From: Chryseobacterium gleum
GTDB lineage: Bacteria; Bacteroidota; Bacteroidia; Flavobacteriales; Schleiferiaceae
Length of the DNA stretch: 48,061 nucleotides
Direction: 5' to 3'
Assembly: GCA_945883565.1 (NCBI GenBank)
Contig: CAMCXO010000022.1
Location: forward strand, 1-48,061
Part shown: positions 26,669-36,982 of the stretch, one piece after another
How the letters are laid out: each line of letters begins with the position of its first letter
Position numbering within the stretch: position 1 is the first letter of the stretch
Program-made: the position numbers and the translations under genes
The notes under the pieces: generated by a model
What the model was told of the DNA's origin: nothing
The model's database searches: none
Seen by the model: the letters and a program-made list of their open reading frames with translations, nothing else

Positions 26669-29600
26669 ATGTGGTTATTCTTTAAATACGAGCTCAAAGC
26701 TTGGCTAAAAGCGCCTTTACCTTGGATTTTATTGCTCATAAACAGCCTTTTGGTAATGGGGGCTGTAAGCAGCGACAATATCCAAATTGGTGGCGGAATT
26801 GGTTCGGTACTCAAAAATGCCCCTTCGGTGGTTCAAACGTTTTATGCCGTGTTTTCGGTTTTGGGCCTTTTAATAACCACGGCATTTATGAATGGCACCG
26901 CACTGCGCGACTTTGAAAGTGGCATGGAAAGCCTGGTGTTTGCTAGCCCTATCAAAAAGTATTCATACTTTTTTGGAAAGTTCCTTGGTGGTTATTTGGT
27001 GTCGCTTATTCCCTTGTTTGGGGTTTCTATTGGGGTATTAATAGGCCCCTTAATGCCTTGGGCCCCTGCCGAACGCTATGGCGACGTTTTGGCCTTAGGC
27101 CATTGGCAAGGCATTTTGCATTTTGCCCTTCCCAACACCCTATTTGGCGGGGTTTTGATGTTTGCCTTGGCCATGAAATACCGAAGTGCTATGGTTTCTT
27201 GGATAGGGGCCATGCTCATTTTAGTGCTCTTGAGCATTTCGGGTGGACTATCATCAGAACTCGAAAACGAAAGCTTCGGCAGTCTGCTCGATCCTTTTGG
27301 GTCGAATGCCATGGAAGTAGTGGGGAAATACCGAACGGTTGATGAACAAAATGCCTCAGGAGTTCCGCTCACTGGCGACTTTATGCTTAACCGGCTAATA
27401 TGGACAGGCATTTCGTTGCTGTTGTTAGGGTTTTTGTATACCCGTTTTACAATGGGAATGAGCGAAAGCAAACAAAAGAAACCCAAAACAAAATCGAAAG
27501 CAGCCGACCAACCTTCTGTTACAAATTACATACCCAAAAGGCCAGAATCGGCTGATGGATTTGTATGGTCGAGCTTTTGGCAAATTCTGAAGTTCGAATA
27601 CAAATCGGTTGTACGACATCCTACTTTTATAATTCTACTGGTTTTAGGTGCCATTAATTTAATAACCAGTCTGGTGTTTTTTACCGATGGCTATGGTTTG
27701 AAGTCGCTGCCTGTTACCTACAAAGTAATTGACAGCATACAGGGCAGCTTTTATTTGTTTTTAATTGCCATCATCGTGTTTTACTCCGGAGCCTTGGTTT
27801 GGAAAGAACGCGATGCCCATATAGATGAAATTAAAGATGTTACACCTTTTGCAAGCGGAATGTACTTTTCCGCTAAAATTCTGGCTCTAATTGGCGCCGT
27901 GGCATCGGTTTTGGCTCTTAACTCGGTTATTGGCATGTTAAGCCAAATTTTCAGGGGCTTCTTCGACCTTAAACCAGAGGTGTATTTCTTGAATTTATTG
28001 GTTATGGACCTCTTAAAGATGGGCCATTTAATTGTGCTTTCGGTTTTTTTCCATTATTTGTTAAACAACCGCTACCTAGCCTACTTTGTATTTATACTGG
28101 TGATTGTACTCAACACCTTTATATGGAATTTGCTCGAAATTGACAGCAATATGCTCAGCTTCGGAGCCACTTCGAGCTTGGTTTACAGCGATATGAATGG
28201 ATACGGCCCATATGTTTCAAGCCGTTTTTGGTTCCATTTGTATTGGTTCTTGTTTTGTGTTCTATTGGCCTATGCAGCCTATGGCTTTTTCATTCGTGGA
28301 CGCGAAACGGGCTTCAAATTTAGAGCCCGAATGTTCTCTTCTCGAATGCGGGAATTAAGGCCGCAATGGTTGGTGGTGCTCTTGCTCTTTTTGGGAACCG
28401 CCAGCTTTGTGTACTATAACACCCAGATATTGAACGATTACGAAGGGCCGAAAGAAGCTGAGAAAATGCAAAAAGACTACGAGCTCACGTACAAGAAATA
28501 CGAGTCGTTGCCCAAATTGAAATACACCGACGTAAACTTCGATTTAGACTTATACCCCGAAAGACGCGATTTACACGCCAAAGTCGAGCTTATGGCCTAC
28601 AATCCACATGCATTCAACTTGAAAGAAGTTCATTTCACATTGCCAAGCTTTTCAGACAGTGTAATTATTCATGTAGAACAGGCCAAAATGGAAAAGCGCG
28701 ACGACAGATTGCAGTACCGCATTTTTAAGTTCGAACCACCTCTGAAACCAGGCGATACGGTGCGAATTCAAATAGAAAACTACGTTATAACCAAAGGGTT
28801 TGAAAACCGGGTAAGCAATACATCCATAACACAAAACGGCAGTTTTTTTAACCATGCCGATATTATTCCGGCTATGGGCTATGAAGAGGCTTATGAAATT
28901 TCGGATAAGAACAAGCGCAAAAAGCTTGGATTGCCCGTTCGTAGGCGCATGCCCAAATTAAACGAAAACGATAGCCTCAGCCGGAATGTGAATTACATTG
29001 GAGGCGATTGGGTTAATATGCGCACCCGCATAAGCACCAGCGCAGGGCAAACGGCTGTAGCCCCAGGAAGCCTGATTCAATCAAAAACCGAAAATGGACG
29101 CAGTTATTTCGAATATGAGCTCGACCATAAGGCTGTTATGTTCTTTTCATTTATTTCGGCTAAATACGAAGTAGCGCGCGAAAAATGGAATGGAATAGAT
29201 CTGGAGGTATACTACATAGCCGACCATGCATACAATGTAAAGAATATGCTGGAAAGTATGCAGAAATCGCTGGCTTACTATACCGAAAACTTTGGTCCTT
29301 ACAAACACAAACAAGCCCGAATTATCGAATTCCCGCGGTACAACAGCTTTGCGCAAGCTTTTGCCGGAACCATGCCATACAGCGAAAGCATAGGGTTTAT
29401 ATACGACTTACGAGATGTAAAAGAAAGCGATATCGACATGGTATTTTATGTGGTTGCCCACGAAATGGGCCATCAATGGTGGGCCCATCAGTTAATTGGC
29501 GCACGCATGCAAGGCTCCGAAATGCTAAGCGAAACCTTTGCTCAGTACAGTGCCCTTATGGTAATGGAAAAAACCTATGGGCGCGACCGAATGAAGAAGT

Positions 29601-30241
29601 TTTTAAAATACGAAATGGATGAATACCTAAGTGGCCGAAGCAGCGAGTTTATAGCCGAGAGGCCAATGATTGGGGTTGAAAGCCAAGGGTATATACATTA
29701 CAGAAAAGGCAGTGTGGTGATGTATTATTTAAAGGAAATGATTGGCGAGCAAGCCGTAAACCAAGCCCTTCGTTCTTTGATCGACAGCTTTGGCTATGCC
29801 AATGCCCCATTCCCTACATCGCTCGACGCTTTACGCGCTTTTAGAAGCGTTACCCCCGATAGCTTGCAATACGTAGTAACCGATTTGTTTGAAGACATAA
29901 CCCTTTTTAACAACCGTATAGAAGAGGTTAAATACGAAGCGGTAAATGATGGATATCGGGTTCGTTTTACCACCCTGAGCGAGAAATTTAAAGCCGACAG
30001 CCTGGGCACTGAACAAACTGTAGCGCTTTCTGACTACATAGATGTGGCCGTTTTTGCTGCCGCCGATGAAAAGAAGGAACTAGGCAAGCCCCTTGCTTAT
30101 AAAAGGGTGAAAATTGATAAAGCTCGGAACGAATACGAATTTTGGGTAAAAGACAAACCGAAGTTTGTAGGCATCGACCCTTACAATTACCTCATAGATC
30201 GCGTTCCCGACGACAACATAAAGCCCATAAGTGGTTTATAA
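26669..30241 (+). CDS. ABC-2-type permease fused to M1-family aminopeptidase domain
   Basis: A 1190-residue membrane protein. The N-terminal half has two sets of ABC-2-type membrane segments (about 15-270 and 300-570), each with ~6 helices. A beta-rich M1 N-terminal domain comes next, and then the zinc site HEMGHQWWAH (931-940) with the downstream Glu (E955) in the LSETFAQYS helix. Such fusions are known in Bacteroidota; the substrate transported and the peptide processed are unknown. It follows the ATPase and is followed after ~26 bases by a strong hairpin. Confidence 0.88.
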   Translation: MWLFFKYELKAWLKAPLPWILLLINSLLVMGAVSSDNIQIGGGIGSVLKNAPSVVQTFYAVFSVLGLLITTAFMNGTALRDFESGMESLVFASPIKKYSYFFGKFLGGYLVSLIPLFGVSIGVLIGPLMPWAPAERYGDVLALGHWQGILHFALPNTLFGGVLMFALAMKYRSAMVSWIGAMLILVLLSISGGLSSELENESFGSLLDPFGSNAMEVVGKYRTVDEQNASGVPLTGDFMLNRLIWTGISLLLLGFLYTRFTMGMSESKQKKPKTKSKAADQPSVTNYIPKRPESADGFVWSSFWQILKFEYKSVVRHPTFIILLVLGAINLITSLVFFTDGYGLKSLPVTYKVIDSIQGSFYLFLIAIIVFYSGALVWKERDAHIDEIKDVTPFASGMYFSAKILALIGAVASVLALNSVIGMLSQIFRGFFDLKPEVYFLNLLVMDLLKMGHLIVLSVFFHYLLNNRYLAYFVFILVIVLNTFIWNLLEIDSNMLSFGATSSLVYSDMNGYGPYVSSRFWFHLYWFLFCVLLAYAAYGFFIRGRETGFKFRARMFSSRMRELRPQWLVVLLLFLGTASFVYYNTQILNDYEGPKEAEKMQKDYELTYKKYESLPKLKYTDVNFDLDLYPERRDLHAKVELMAYNPHAFNLKEVHFTLPSFSDSVIIHVEQAKMEKRDDRLQYRIFKFEPPLKPGDTVRIQIENYVITKGFENRVSNTSITQNGSFFNHADIIPAMGYEEAYEISDKNKRKKLGLPVRRRMPKLNENDSLSRNVNYIGGDWVNMRTRISTSAGQTAVAPGSLIQSKTENGRSYFEYELDHKAVMFFSFISAKYEVAREKWNGIDLEVYYIADHAYNVKNMLESMQKSLAYYTENFGPYKHKQARIIEFPRYNSFAQAFAGTMPYSESIGFIYDLRDVKESDIDMVFYVVAHEMGHQWWAHQLIGARMQGSEMLSETFAQYSALMVMEKTYGRDRMKKFLKYEMDEYLSGRSSEFIAERPMIGVESQGYIHYRKGSVVMYYLKEMIGEQAVNQALRSLIDSFGYANAPFPTSLDALRAFRSVTPDSLQYVVTDLFEDITLFNNRIEEVKYEAVNDGYRVRFTTLSEKFKADSLGTEQTVALSDYIDVAVFAAADEKKELGKPLAYKRVKIDKARNEYEFWVKDKPKFVGIDPYNYLIDRVPDDNIKPISGL

Positions 30242-30267
30242 AACCAATGGGTGAAATCTAGATGCCA

Positions 30268-30314
30268 AGGGCGGCGGGCCCCAAAGCTTGACAGGCTTTG
30301 AAGCCCGTCGCCCT
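30268..30314 (+). other. Strong stem-loop between the ABC-M1 gene and purM
   Basis: Arms AGGGCGGCGGGC (30268-30279) and GCCCGTCGCCCT (30303-30314) pair over 12 positions with one G-T wobble. An inner AAAGC/GCTTT stem (30283-30287, 30295-30299) extends it. There is no T-run, so it does not look like a normal intrinsic terminator. It overlaps the region just upstream of a purM -7 box (30315-30322). Confidence 0.6.
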
Positions 30315-30322
30315 TATCTTTG
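30315..30322 (+). promoter_or_regulatory. Candidate purM -7 box (TATCTTTG), leaderless start
   Basis: TATCTTTG matches TAnnTTTG perfectly and ends 4 bases before the purM ATG. Initiation about 5-6 bases downstream would place the 5' end at or next to the ATG. No -33 box has the right spacing (nearest TTG is 24 bases away). Confidence 0.45.
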
Positions 30323-30326
30323 CCAC

Positions 30327-31490
30327 ATGAGCCAACGTTATGCAGGTCGAGGGGTGTCTTCGCAAAAAGAAGAGGTACACAAGGCCATTGCCCATTTAGA
30401 TAAAGGGTTGTTTCCAAAAGCATTCTGTAAAATAGTACCCGATTACCTTACCAACAGCCAAGAACACTGTTTGGTTATGCATGCCGACGGGGCAGGCACC
30501 AAATCTTCTTTGGCCTACATCTATTGGCGAGAAACCGGCGATTTATCGGTTTGGAAAGGCATTGCTCAGGATGCTTTGATTATGAATTTAGACGATTTGC
30601 TCTGCGTTGGCGCCACAGGTCCTATTTTGCTAAGCTCTACCATTGGCCGAAATAAGCGCTTAATTCCTGGCGAGGTGATAGAAGCCTTAATAAGTGGTAC
30701 CCAATCGTTGATAGAAGAATTGGCTCAATGGGGGATTGACTTAGTGCTTACCGGTGGTGAAACGGCCGACTTGGGCGACCTGGTACGCACTGTGGTGGTA
30801 GACAGTACCGTTACCACCCGAATGCGAAGAGATGAGGTTATTGACAATGCCTACATTCAATCAGGCGATGTTATTGTAGGGCTAGCCAGTTTCGGACAAG
30901 CAAAATACGAACACGCTTACAATGGCGGAATGGGCTCTAATGGGCTCACCAGTGCAAGACATGATGTGTTTCACAATACTTTAGCCAACCTATACCCGGA
31001 AAGTTTCGATCCTGGCTTACCGCTCGATTTGGTATATACAGGTGCTTTAAGTCTAACAGAAATGGTACCCGGAACCAATCGAAACGCCGGACAATTGGTT
31101 TTATCGCCTACGCGTACCTATGCCCCCATTCTGTTTGAAGTGCTCAAGCGCTTTAGAAAAAACATACATGGACTGGTGCATTGTAGTGGAGGCGGACAAA
31201 CCAAGGTTTTACATTTTATTGACCAATTGCATGTAATAAAAGACCATTTGTTCGATTTGCCCCCATTGTTTAAAATGATTCACGAACAAAGTGGTACAGA
31301 GTGGCGCGAAATGTACCAGGTTTTTAACATGGGGCACAGAATGGAAGTGTATTGCAAACCCGATGTAGCCGAAGATGTTATGGCCATCTCTAAAAGCTTC
31401 GGCGTTGAAGCCCAAATAATAGGAAGGGTTGAAGCCGGTTCACACAAGCTAACCATTTCTTCGCCTCAGGGCAATTTTATTTATCCTTAA
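30327..31490 (+). CDS. purM: Phosphoribosylformylglycinamidine cyclo-ligase (AIR synthase)
   Basis: PurM closes the imidazole ring in step 5 of purine synthesis using ATP. I use the ATG at 30327 ([17 protein letters not shown]); the longer frame from 30288 adds residues unlike the family. Recognisable parts are [16 protein letters not shown] (ATP/FGAM loop region), [26 protein letters not shown] and [17 protein letters not shown]. The 387-residue length is above the ~345 of E. coli PurM but normal for the Bacteroidota branch as I know it. It is the first gene of purM-prfA-pyrF, each 5 bases apart. Confidence 0.9.
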   Translation: MSQRYAGRGVSSQKEEVHKAIAHLDKGLFPKAFCKIVPDYLTNSQEHCLVMHADGAGTKSSLAYIYWRETGDLSVWKGIAQDALIMNLDDLLCVGATGPILLSSTIGRNKRLIPGEVIEALISGTQSLIEELAQWGIDLVLTGGETADLGDLVRTVVVDSTVTTRMRRDEVIDNAYIQSGDVIVGLASFGQAKYEHAYNGGMGSNGLTSARHDVFHNTLANLYPESFDPGLPLDLVYTGALSLTEMVPGTNRNAGQLVLSPTRTYAPILFEVLKRFRKNIHGLVHCSGGGQTKVLHFIDQLHVIKDHLFDLPPLFKMIHEQSGTEWREMYQVFNMGHRMEVYCKPDVAEDVMAISKSFGVEAQIIGRVEAGSHKLTISSPQGNFIYP

Positions 31491-31495
31491 AGTAC

Positions 31496-32590
31496 ATGGC
31501 AGAAAACGATGCATTACTCGAAAAACTCGAGCAACTGAGACAACGCTACAACGAAGTAAACGACCTCATTGTACAACCCGATATTATTCAAGACCAAGCC
31601 CGCTACATCCGCCTTAACCGCGAGTATAAAGAGCTGAAAGAACTTGTTGATGCAACCGACCGCTACATTAAGCTCAAGACCAATTTGGAAGATGCCAAGC
31701 AGGTTCTCGATTTCGAAAAAGACCCCGAACTTAAAGAATTGGCCAGAGCTGAACTAGACGAAGGCGAAGTGGCCATGGAAAAGCTGGTAGCCGACATTAG
31801 GCAAATGCTGATTCCAAAAGACCCGGAAGACGCCCGTTTTGCGGTTTTGGAAATTAGGGGAGGAACCGGTGGCGATGAAGCCGCCATTTTTGCAGGCGAC
31901 CTTTGGCGCATGTATCAGCGCTACTGCGATTCAAGGGGATGGCGTAGTCAAATTGTTGATTTTAGCGAAGGCACCGCCGGTGGTTACAAAGAAATCATTA
32001 TGGCGGTTCAGGCCGAAGGCGCTTATGGGGTTTTAAAATTCGAATCTGGGGTGCATCGGGTGCAAAGAGTGCCCGATACCGAAACCCAGGGAAGGGTTCA
32101 TACCTCGGCAGCCACAGTGGCAGTTATGCCCGAAGCCGACGAAGTAGACATAGACATCCACCCCAGCGAATTAGAATGGCAAACCGCGCGTTCGAGCGGT
32201 GCCGGCGGACAAAATGTAAACAAAGTAGAAACCAAAGTTCAACTTACCCACAAGCCTTCGGGCATTGTAATTGTTTGCCAGGTAGAACGTTCGCAATTGG
32301 GCAACAAGGAGCGCGCCTTGCAAATGTTGCGCACCAGGCTCTACGAAGAAGAGTTAAACAAGCGCAATCAAGCCATTGCCGCCAAACGCAAAACATTGGT
32401 AAGCACAGGCGATAGATCGGCCAAAATTCGTACCTATAACTACCCCCAAGGCCGGGTTACAGACCACCGTATAGGGTTTACGGTTTACAATCTCCCCGAC
32501 GTTATGAATGGCCATATTCAATCTTTTATCGATGAACTTCAAACAGCCGAAAATGCTGAACGATTAAAAGAAGGAACCGATAATCAATAG
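31496..32590 (+). CDS. prfA: Peptide chain release factor 1
   Basis: RF1 ends translation at UAA and UAG. The 364-residue protein has the GGQ peptidyl-hydrolysis motif at 237-239 ([14 protein letters not shown]) and a PDT tripeptide (193-195) at the position of the RF1 codon-recognition PxT, which separates it from RF2 (SPF). The ATG is 5 bases after the purM stop and the pyrF ATG is 5 bases after its own, so the three genes probably form one operon. Confidence 0.96.
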   Translation: MAENDALLEKLEQLRQRYNEVNDLIVQPDIIQDQARYIRLNREYKELKELVDATDRYIKLKTNLEDAKQVLDFEKDPELKELARAELDEGEVAMEKLVADIRQMLIPKDPEDARFAVLEIRGGTGGDEAAIFAGDLWRMYQRYCDSRGWRSQIVDFSEGTAGGYKEIIMAVQAEGAYGVLKFESGVHRVQRVPDTETQGRVHTSAATVAVMPEADEVDIDIHPSELEWQTARSSGAGGQNVNKVETKVQLTHKPSGIVIVCQVERSQLGNKERALQMLRTRLYEEELNKRNQAIAAKRKTLVSTGDRSAKIRTYNYPQGRVTDHRIGFTVYNLPDVMNGHIQSFIDELQTAENAERLKEGTDNQ

Positions 32591-32595
32591 GCAAG

Positions 32596-33402
32596 ATGAC
32601 TTTAGAACAACTCGTCGATTTTATTAAAAGCCAAAAAAGTATGCTGTGTGTGGGTCTCGATCCAGATCCCGGCAAAATGCCTGAAGGCTTAAATCCACAA
32701 CAGCTTTATACGTTCCTGTCTCAAATCGTAGAAGCCACCGCGCCATACTGTGTGGCATTTAAGCCAAATTTGGCCTTTTTCGAATCGATGGGTCCCGATG
32801 GCATGCTCCAATTTGAACAGTTGGTGCACCATATAGCCATTCATCACCCCCGACATTTAATAATAGCCGATGCCAAAAGGGGCGACATTGGCAATACTTC
32901 GGCGCATTATGCCCAAACGTTTTTTCAAACCTATCCCTGCCATGCCATAACCGTGGCTCCTTATATGGGCCACGACAGCATTCAACCTTTTCTTGAGTTT
33001 AAAAACCACTGGACCATTCTTTTGGCCTTAACCTCCAATGCCGGATCGGCAGATTTCCAGCGCATTGCTGATCAAAACGGAATTCCTTTTTATTTAAGGG
33101 TGATGAATCAAGCGACTGAATGGGCAAGTCCAGAGCAACTGATGTTTGTGGTGGGCGCCACCCATCCACAAGAATTGGCCGAATTGCGTCGCTTGTTTCC
33201 CCAATATTTCTTTTTGGTGCCAGGGGTTGGAGCCCAAGGCGGAACGGTGCAATCGGTTTGCAAGGCCGGAATGAATGCAAATGGTGGACTGCTTATTAAC
33301 GCATCCAGAAGCATTTTATACGCTTCTTCTAAAAGCGATTTTGCTATGGCTGCGGCCAAGGTTGCCCACCAAATGCAGCAAGAAATGTCTCAGTTTCTTT
33401 AA
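32596..33402 (+). CDS. pyrF: Orotidine 5'-phosphate decarboxylase
   Basis: PyrF makes UMP from OMP. The catalytic cluster DAKRGDIGNT (92-101; D92, K94, D97) is intact, and the phosphate-binding end has VPGVGAQGG. At 268 residues it belongs to the longer type 2 form common in Bacteroidota and Actinobacteria. It is the last gene of the purM-prfA-pyrF group and converges with hutH 13 bases away. Confidence 0.95.
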   Translation: MTLEQLVDFIKSQKSMLCVGLDPDPGKMPEGLNPQQLYTFLSQIVEATAPYCVAFKPNLAFFESMGPDGMLQFEQLVHHIAIHHPRHLIIADAKRGDIGNTSAHYAQTFFQTYPCHAITVAPYMGHDSIQPFLEFKNHWTILLALTSNAGSADFQRIADQNGIPFYLRVMNQATEWASPEQLMFVVGATHPQELAELRRLFPQYFFLVPGVGAQGGTVQSVCKAGMNANGGLLINASRSILYASSKSDFAMAAAKVAHQMQQEMSQFL

Positions 33403-33415
33403 AAGCAGGCCTGCA

Positions 33416-34930
33416 TTAAAAATCCAATAAAGAAGGTTCTAAATACTGAGCATCTAAAAAAGCCCTCGCGGCCACCAAATCGTGGTGAAGCACGCGGTCT
33501 TCTTTTATAGGCTTCACATATTCTCTAAAGGTCTCAAGCCAATTATCCAATTCGTTCGAACTCTTGGCGTTGTTTAGCCATAGGGCTTGAGAAGCGTTAA
33601 TTAGTTCAATGGCCAGAATGTCGTAAACATTGTCGCATAACTGGAGCAAACGGGTAGCGGCATTAGCGCCCATACTTACATGGTCTTCTTGGTTATTAGA
33701 CGATGGAATGCTGTCGGCAGAAGCCGGGCTGCACAGCTGTTTGTTTTTGCTGGCAATTGATGCAGCGGTGTATTGGGCAATCATTAATCCTGAATTTAGG
33801 CCCGGTTCCTGAGTTAAAAAGGGTTTTAAACCCCGCTGACCGCTTATGAGCTGAAAAATACGCCTCTCTGAAATATTGCCCCATTCCGAAATAGCAAGGG
33901 CCAAATAATCGAAGGCCATGGCCAAAGGCTGTCCATGAAAATTCCCACCACTTAAAATGGTTTCGCCGGGAAAAATGGTTGGATTGTCGGTAACCGAATT
34001 AATTTCAGCTTCTAAAATAGACTGAACATGTTTCAGAACTTCATGGCTGGCGCCATGAACTTGTGGAATACATCTAAACGAATAAGGGTCTTGAACATGC
34101 TTTTTGGGTCCATTAAAACGATCACTGTCTTGCAGGTGCGTTCGAATTCGCTTGGCCACTTTGGCTTGCCCTTTTTGCAGTCTAATTTCGTGTAAACGTG
34201 CATCAAATGGTTCTGGTCTAGCGTCGAAAGCGTCTATCGAAAGGGCGGCAATTTTGTCGGCCAAGGCCGAAATGCGAAAAGCCTGAACTAAGGCATAGGC
34301 GCCGCAAGAAGTCATAAATTGGGTGCCGTTTAGCAAGGCCAGCCCTTCTTTGGCCTGTAAACTTAAGGGTTGCCAGTTTTGAGGACCCAATACCTCAGTG
34401 GCATTTACCACTTTTTCATTATGCCACAATTCGCCTTCGCCCAATAAAGGCAAACACAAATGGGCCAAAGGGGCTAAATCGCCCGAAGCTCCTAAAGAAC
34501 CAAAGGCATACACTACCGGAAAATACCCTCGGTTGTGCAAGTCAATTAGCTTATTAACCGTTTCAGTTTGAACACCGGAATAGCCTTTGGCCAAAGCATG
34601 GGCTTTAAACCAAAGCATCAGGGCACTAATGATGGGGGGCATTTTTTCGCCGGCTCCCACTGCATGCGAGCGTACCAGATTTTCTTGTAGGGTTTGAAGA
34701 TTGTGGCTCGAAATTCTGGTCTCGCACAAAGAACCGAAACCGGTATTAATGCCGTAAACCGGCTGTTTTTGCTCGAGCAAAAAAGCATCCATCCAGCTTT
34801 TGCCTGTTTCGATGGCTTGGGCAGATGGCTCACTCAAAGCCAAATGTGGAGATTGATGCAGATAGTTATAAACCAGAGCGAGGCTTAGGTTGATGTGGGG
34901 GTCGATAGACAAAATGGGGGTAGCATTCAT
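33416..34930 (-). CDS. hutH: Histidine ammonia-lyase
   Basis: HutH deaminates histidine to urocanate. The MIO-forming ASG triad is at 148-150 (LGASGDLAPLAHL). The catalytic Tyr is in PVYGINTGFG (Y59). The selectivity pair is Ser-His at 88-89 (VRSHAVGAG), as in histidine ammonia-lyases, and not His-Leu or Phe-Leu as in Tyr- or Phe-lyases. At 504 residues it is full length. No other hut gene lies nearby, so downstream enzymes must be encoded elsewhere. A weak TTG-N21-CAATTTCG promoter ends 5 bases before the ATG. Confidence 0.93.
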   Translation of the reverse strand: MNATPILSIDPHINLSLALVYNYLHQSPHLALSEPSAQAIETGKSWMDAFLLEQKQPVYGINTGFGSLCETRISSHNLQTLQENLVRSHAVGAGEKMPPIISALMLWFKAHALAKGYSGVQTETVNKLIDLHNRGYFPVVYAFGSLGASGDLAPLAHLCLPLLGEGELWHNEKVVNATEVLGPQNWQPLSLQAKEGLALLNGTQFMTSCGAYALVQAFRISALADKIAALSIDAFDARPEPFDARLHEIRLQKGQAKVAKRIRTHLQDSDRFNGPKKHVQDPYSFRCIPQVHGASHEVLKHVQSILEAEINSVTDNPTIFPGETILSGGNFHGQPLAMAFDYLALAISEWGNISERRIFQLISGQRGLKPFLTQEPGLNSGLMIAQYTAASIASKNKQLCSPASADSIPSSNNQEDHVSMGANAATRLLQLCDNVYDILAIELINASQALWLNNAKSSNELDNWLETFREYVKPIKEDRVLHHDLVAARAFLDAQYLEPSLLDF

Positions 34931-34958
34931 GCGCCCGAAATTGCCACATTTCTGTTAC

Positions 34959-35957
34959 TTATTCCAAGTTTAAATTTCCAAATATGTGCTCGGACAAAAG
35001 CTCTCGGGTTTTATTTGGAAAATATATACGGTTGGGCATGGGGTCGTTTACCCATTTTTGCAAGATTTCTATAGAATTCTTATCCAATTTCCAAATAACC
35101 AGTTGGTTCATTTCGGCCAAAGCGGCCGCATTGCAATACTGCTCGTACTGTCCTTTTATTGGAACCACACACAGTTTCTTGCCTAAAAACAGGGCTTCGG
35201 CCGGCGATTCGAAGCCCGCACTGCTTAGCAAGCCTTTTCCACTGCTCATGCTTTTGGCAAAGCCCAGGCTGCTGATGGGCTTAAAATGTACATGGCCCAT
35301 TTGCCTTTCCCTTTTGGTTTGTTTGCTAAATACTTCCCAATTGGTTTGGGGTATTTTACTCAAAATCTCATTTAAATACTCGTCGCCATAAGCCGGCAAA
35401 TACACGGTAAAATGGTTGGATTCATGTGACACACTAAGCTCTCGTATTTCTTTGCGTATTACCGGTTCAAAAATGTGGCGGTCGTAAGGCTTAAAATGAA
35501 ATCCAATGCCTTGGCTGCATGGGGCATAATGGCGCAGTATACCCTCGCCAATTAAAGAGGGCCATTTGGGACGGGGAACGCGCTTGGAACGAAAAGCAGC
35601 TTGGTGCCCAAGGGCGAAACAGGGTTTTCCTTTTAGTTTACAGGCCCAGGCCGTTATAAATTCAAAGTCATTAATAATGAGGTCGAAATCGTGTATAGGG
35701 AAAGCCTTTATTTCGTTAAAAATGCGCAGCAAGTTGTTTTTCAAAATGGTTTTGGAATAGCTCAACCCGCCTTTCTTGTTGTAAATAAAGGTGAGTCCCC
35801 GGCTGCGGTAATCCACTTTGAAGGGCAATTCCACTTGGCTTTGGTCGCCACTCAATAATATCTTTAAATCGCCAAATTCCTGTAAAATGGGCACAATTTC
35901 CAATGCCCGGGCCACGTGCCCGTTGCCTGTGCCCTGAATGGCATATAAAATTCTCAA
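34959..35957 (-). CDS. Glycosyltransferase-like protein
   Basis: The protein has a GT-B-like fold, with IQGTGNGHVARALEIVPIL at the start and a C-terminal acceptor/donor-type region (SSAGFESPAEALFLGKKLCV) and an EQYCNAAALAEMN helix resembling the MurG/UGT nucleotide-sugar site. I favour the TTG at 35957, giving MRILYAIQGTGNGH; the frame extends to a GTG at 35981 inside the upstream gene. The sugar donor and acceptor are unknown. It overlaps or abuts the LpxH-like phosphoesterase gene, so both may act in cell-envelope glycolipid metabolism. Confidence 0.75.
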   Translation of the reverse strand: MRILYAIQGTGNGHVARALEIVPILQEFGDLKILLSGDQSQVELPFKVDYRSRGLTFIYNKKGGLSYSKTILKNNLLRIFNEIKAFPIHDFDLIINDFEFITAWACKLKGKPCFALGHQAAFRSKRVPRPKWPSLIGEGILRHYAPCSQGIGFHFKPYDRHIFEPVIRKEIRELSVSHESNHFTVYLPAYGDEYLNEILSKIPQTNWEVFSKQTKRERQMGHVHFKPISSLGFAKSMSSGKGLLSSAGFESPAEALFLGKKLCVVPIKGQYEQYCNAAALAEMNQLVIWKLDKNSIEILQKWVNDPMPNRIYFPNKTRELLSEHIFGNLNLE

Positions 35958-35961
35958 AGGC

Positions 35962-36810
35962 TTAGTCGGCTTGTAACCCACTGTCGGTTACCTTTTTAAT
36001 AAGACCCATTAAATCAAGTTCCATGGGTTCGTTTTCTTCTTCCTGCTTTTCGTCTTCTAAATCGTAAGCATTGGGGTTGTACTGAAACAGCGACCAACTG
36101 CCTTCCATGTATTCGAGGGCGGTTAGGTTTTCTACCCAATCGCCTGAATTCATATACATGGTGCTACCATTCTGGTTCTCTACTTTGCGCATTTGCGGCT
36201 GGTGAATATGACCGCAAATAACAAAGTCATAACCATTATCAATGGCCAATTCGGCTGCGGTTTCTTCGAAATCCGAAATATAGCTAACGGCTTTTTTTAC
36301 GCTGTTTTTTATTTTTTTCGACAAAGAGTATTTTTCCCTTCCCATTCTCTCCAACCACCAATTCATGAAACGGTTAATTAAGATGAGTAAATCATAACCC
36401 CATCCACCCAATTTGGCAATCCATTTGGCATTTTGAATAGAGGCATCGAAAATATCGCCATGAAACAACCAACATTTTTGACCATCCAGCTCCAAAACCA
36501 GTTTGTCGGCCAAATAAAAGCTTCCCATTTCGAAATCGGTAAACTTGCGAAGCAGCTCATCGTGGTTTCCGGTGAGGTAATAAACCTTGGTGCCCTTGCT
36601 TACATGGTTTAGAATTTGTTTGAGAACCTTTAAATGGGGCTTAGGGAAATAGCGCTTTCTAAACTGCCAAATGTCGATGATGTCGCCATTTAAAACCAGC
36701 ACATCGGTTTCCAAGTGCTTTAAGTAGCGAACAAGTTCTTTGGCGTGGCAGCCATAGGTTCCGAGGTGAACATCCGAAATCACCGCCACCTCTACTTTGC
36801 GTTTCTCCAT
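35962..36810 (-). CDS. LpxH-like UDP-2,3-diacylglucosamine diphosphatase / metallophosphoesterase
   Basis: The 282-residue protein has the calcineurin-like metal-binding set: SDVHLG (D13, H15), NGDIIDIWQ (D43), GNHDELLRK (81-89) and CGHIHQPQM (199-207). LpxH splits UDP-2,3-diacylglucosamine in lipid A synthesis; this Bacteroidota relative is likely but not certain to do the same. An acidic C-terminal tail (250-282) is extra. It is co-directional with the downstream glycosyltransferase, whose start lies at its stop codon. Confidence 0.8.
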   Translation of the reverse strand: MEKRKVEVAVISDVHLGTYGCHAKELVRYLKHLETDVLVLNGDIIDIWQFRKRYFPKPHLKVLKQILNHVSKGTKVYYLTGNHDELLRKFTDFEMGSFYLADKLVLELDGQKCWLFHGDIFDASIQNAKWIAKLGGWGYDLLILINRFMNWWLERMGREKYSLSKKIKNSVKKAVSYISDFEETAAELAIDNGYDFVICGHIHQPQMRKVENQNGSTMYMNSGDWVENLTALEYMEGSWSLFQYNPNAYDLEDEKQEEENEPMELDLMGLIKKVTDSGLQAD

Positions 36811-36982
36811 AAATCTCGCAATGTTGCGTATAAAAGCCGATTGCTTTCTTTACACAATGTTAAGAAATTGAAAACTAAACTTTAACACAGGAGGCAATTT
36901 CTTATGCACAATGCTTTCATTCTGGTTAAGTTAATAAAAATTTGCTCTAACTTTATATATCCATTACCCCACCCTTTACAAT

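Noticed and set aside
33403-33415. GCAGGCCTGC palindrome between pyrF and hutH as a bidirectional terminator
   Set aside because: The palindrome has no loop, only five base pairs per arm, and no clear T-run on either strand.
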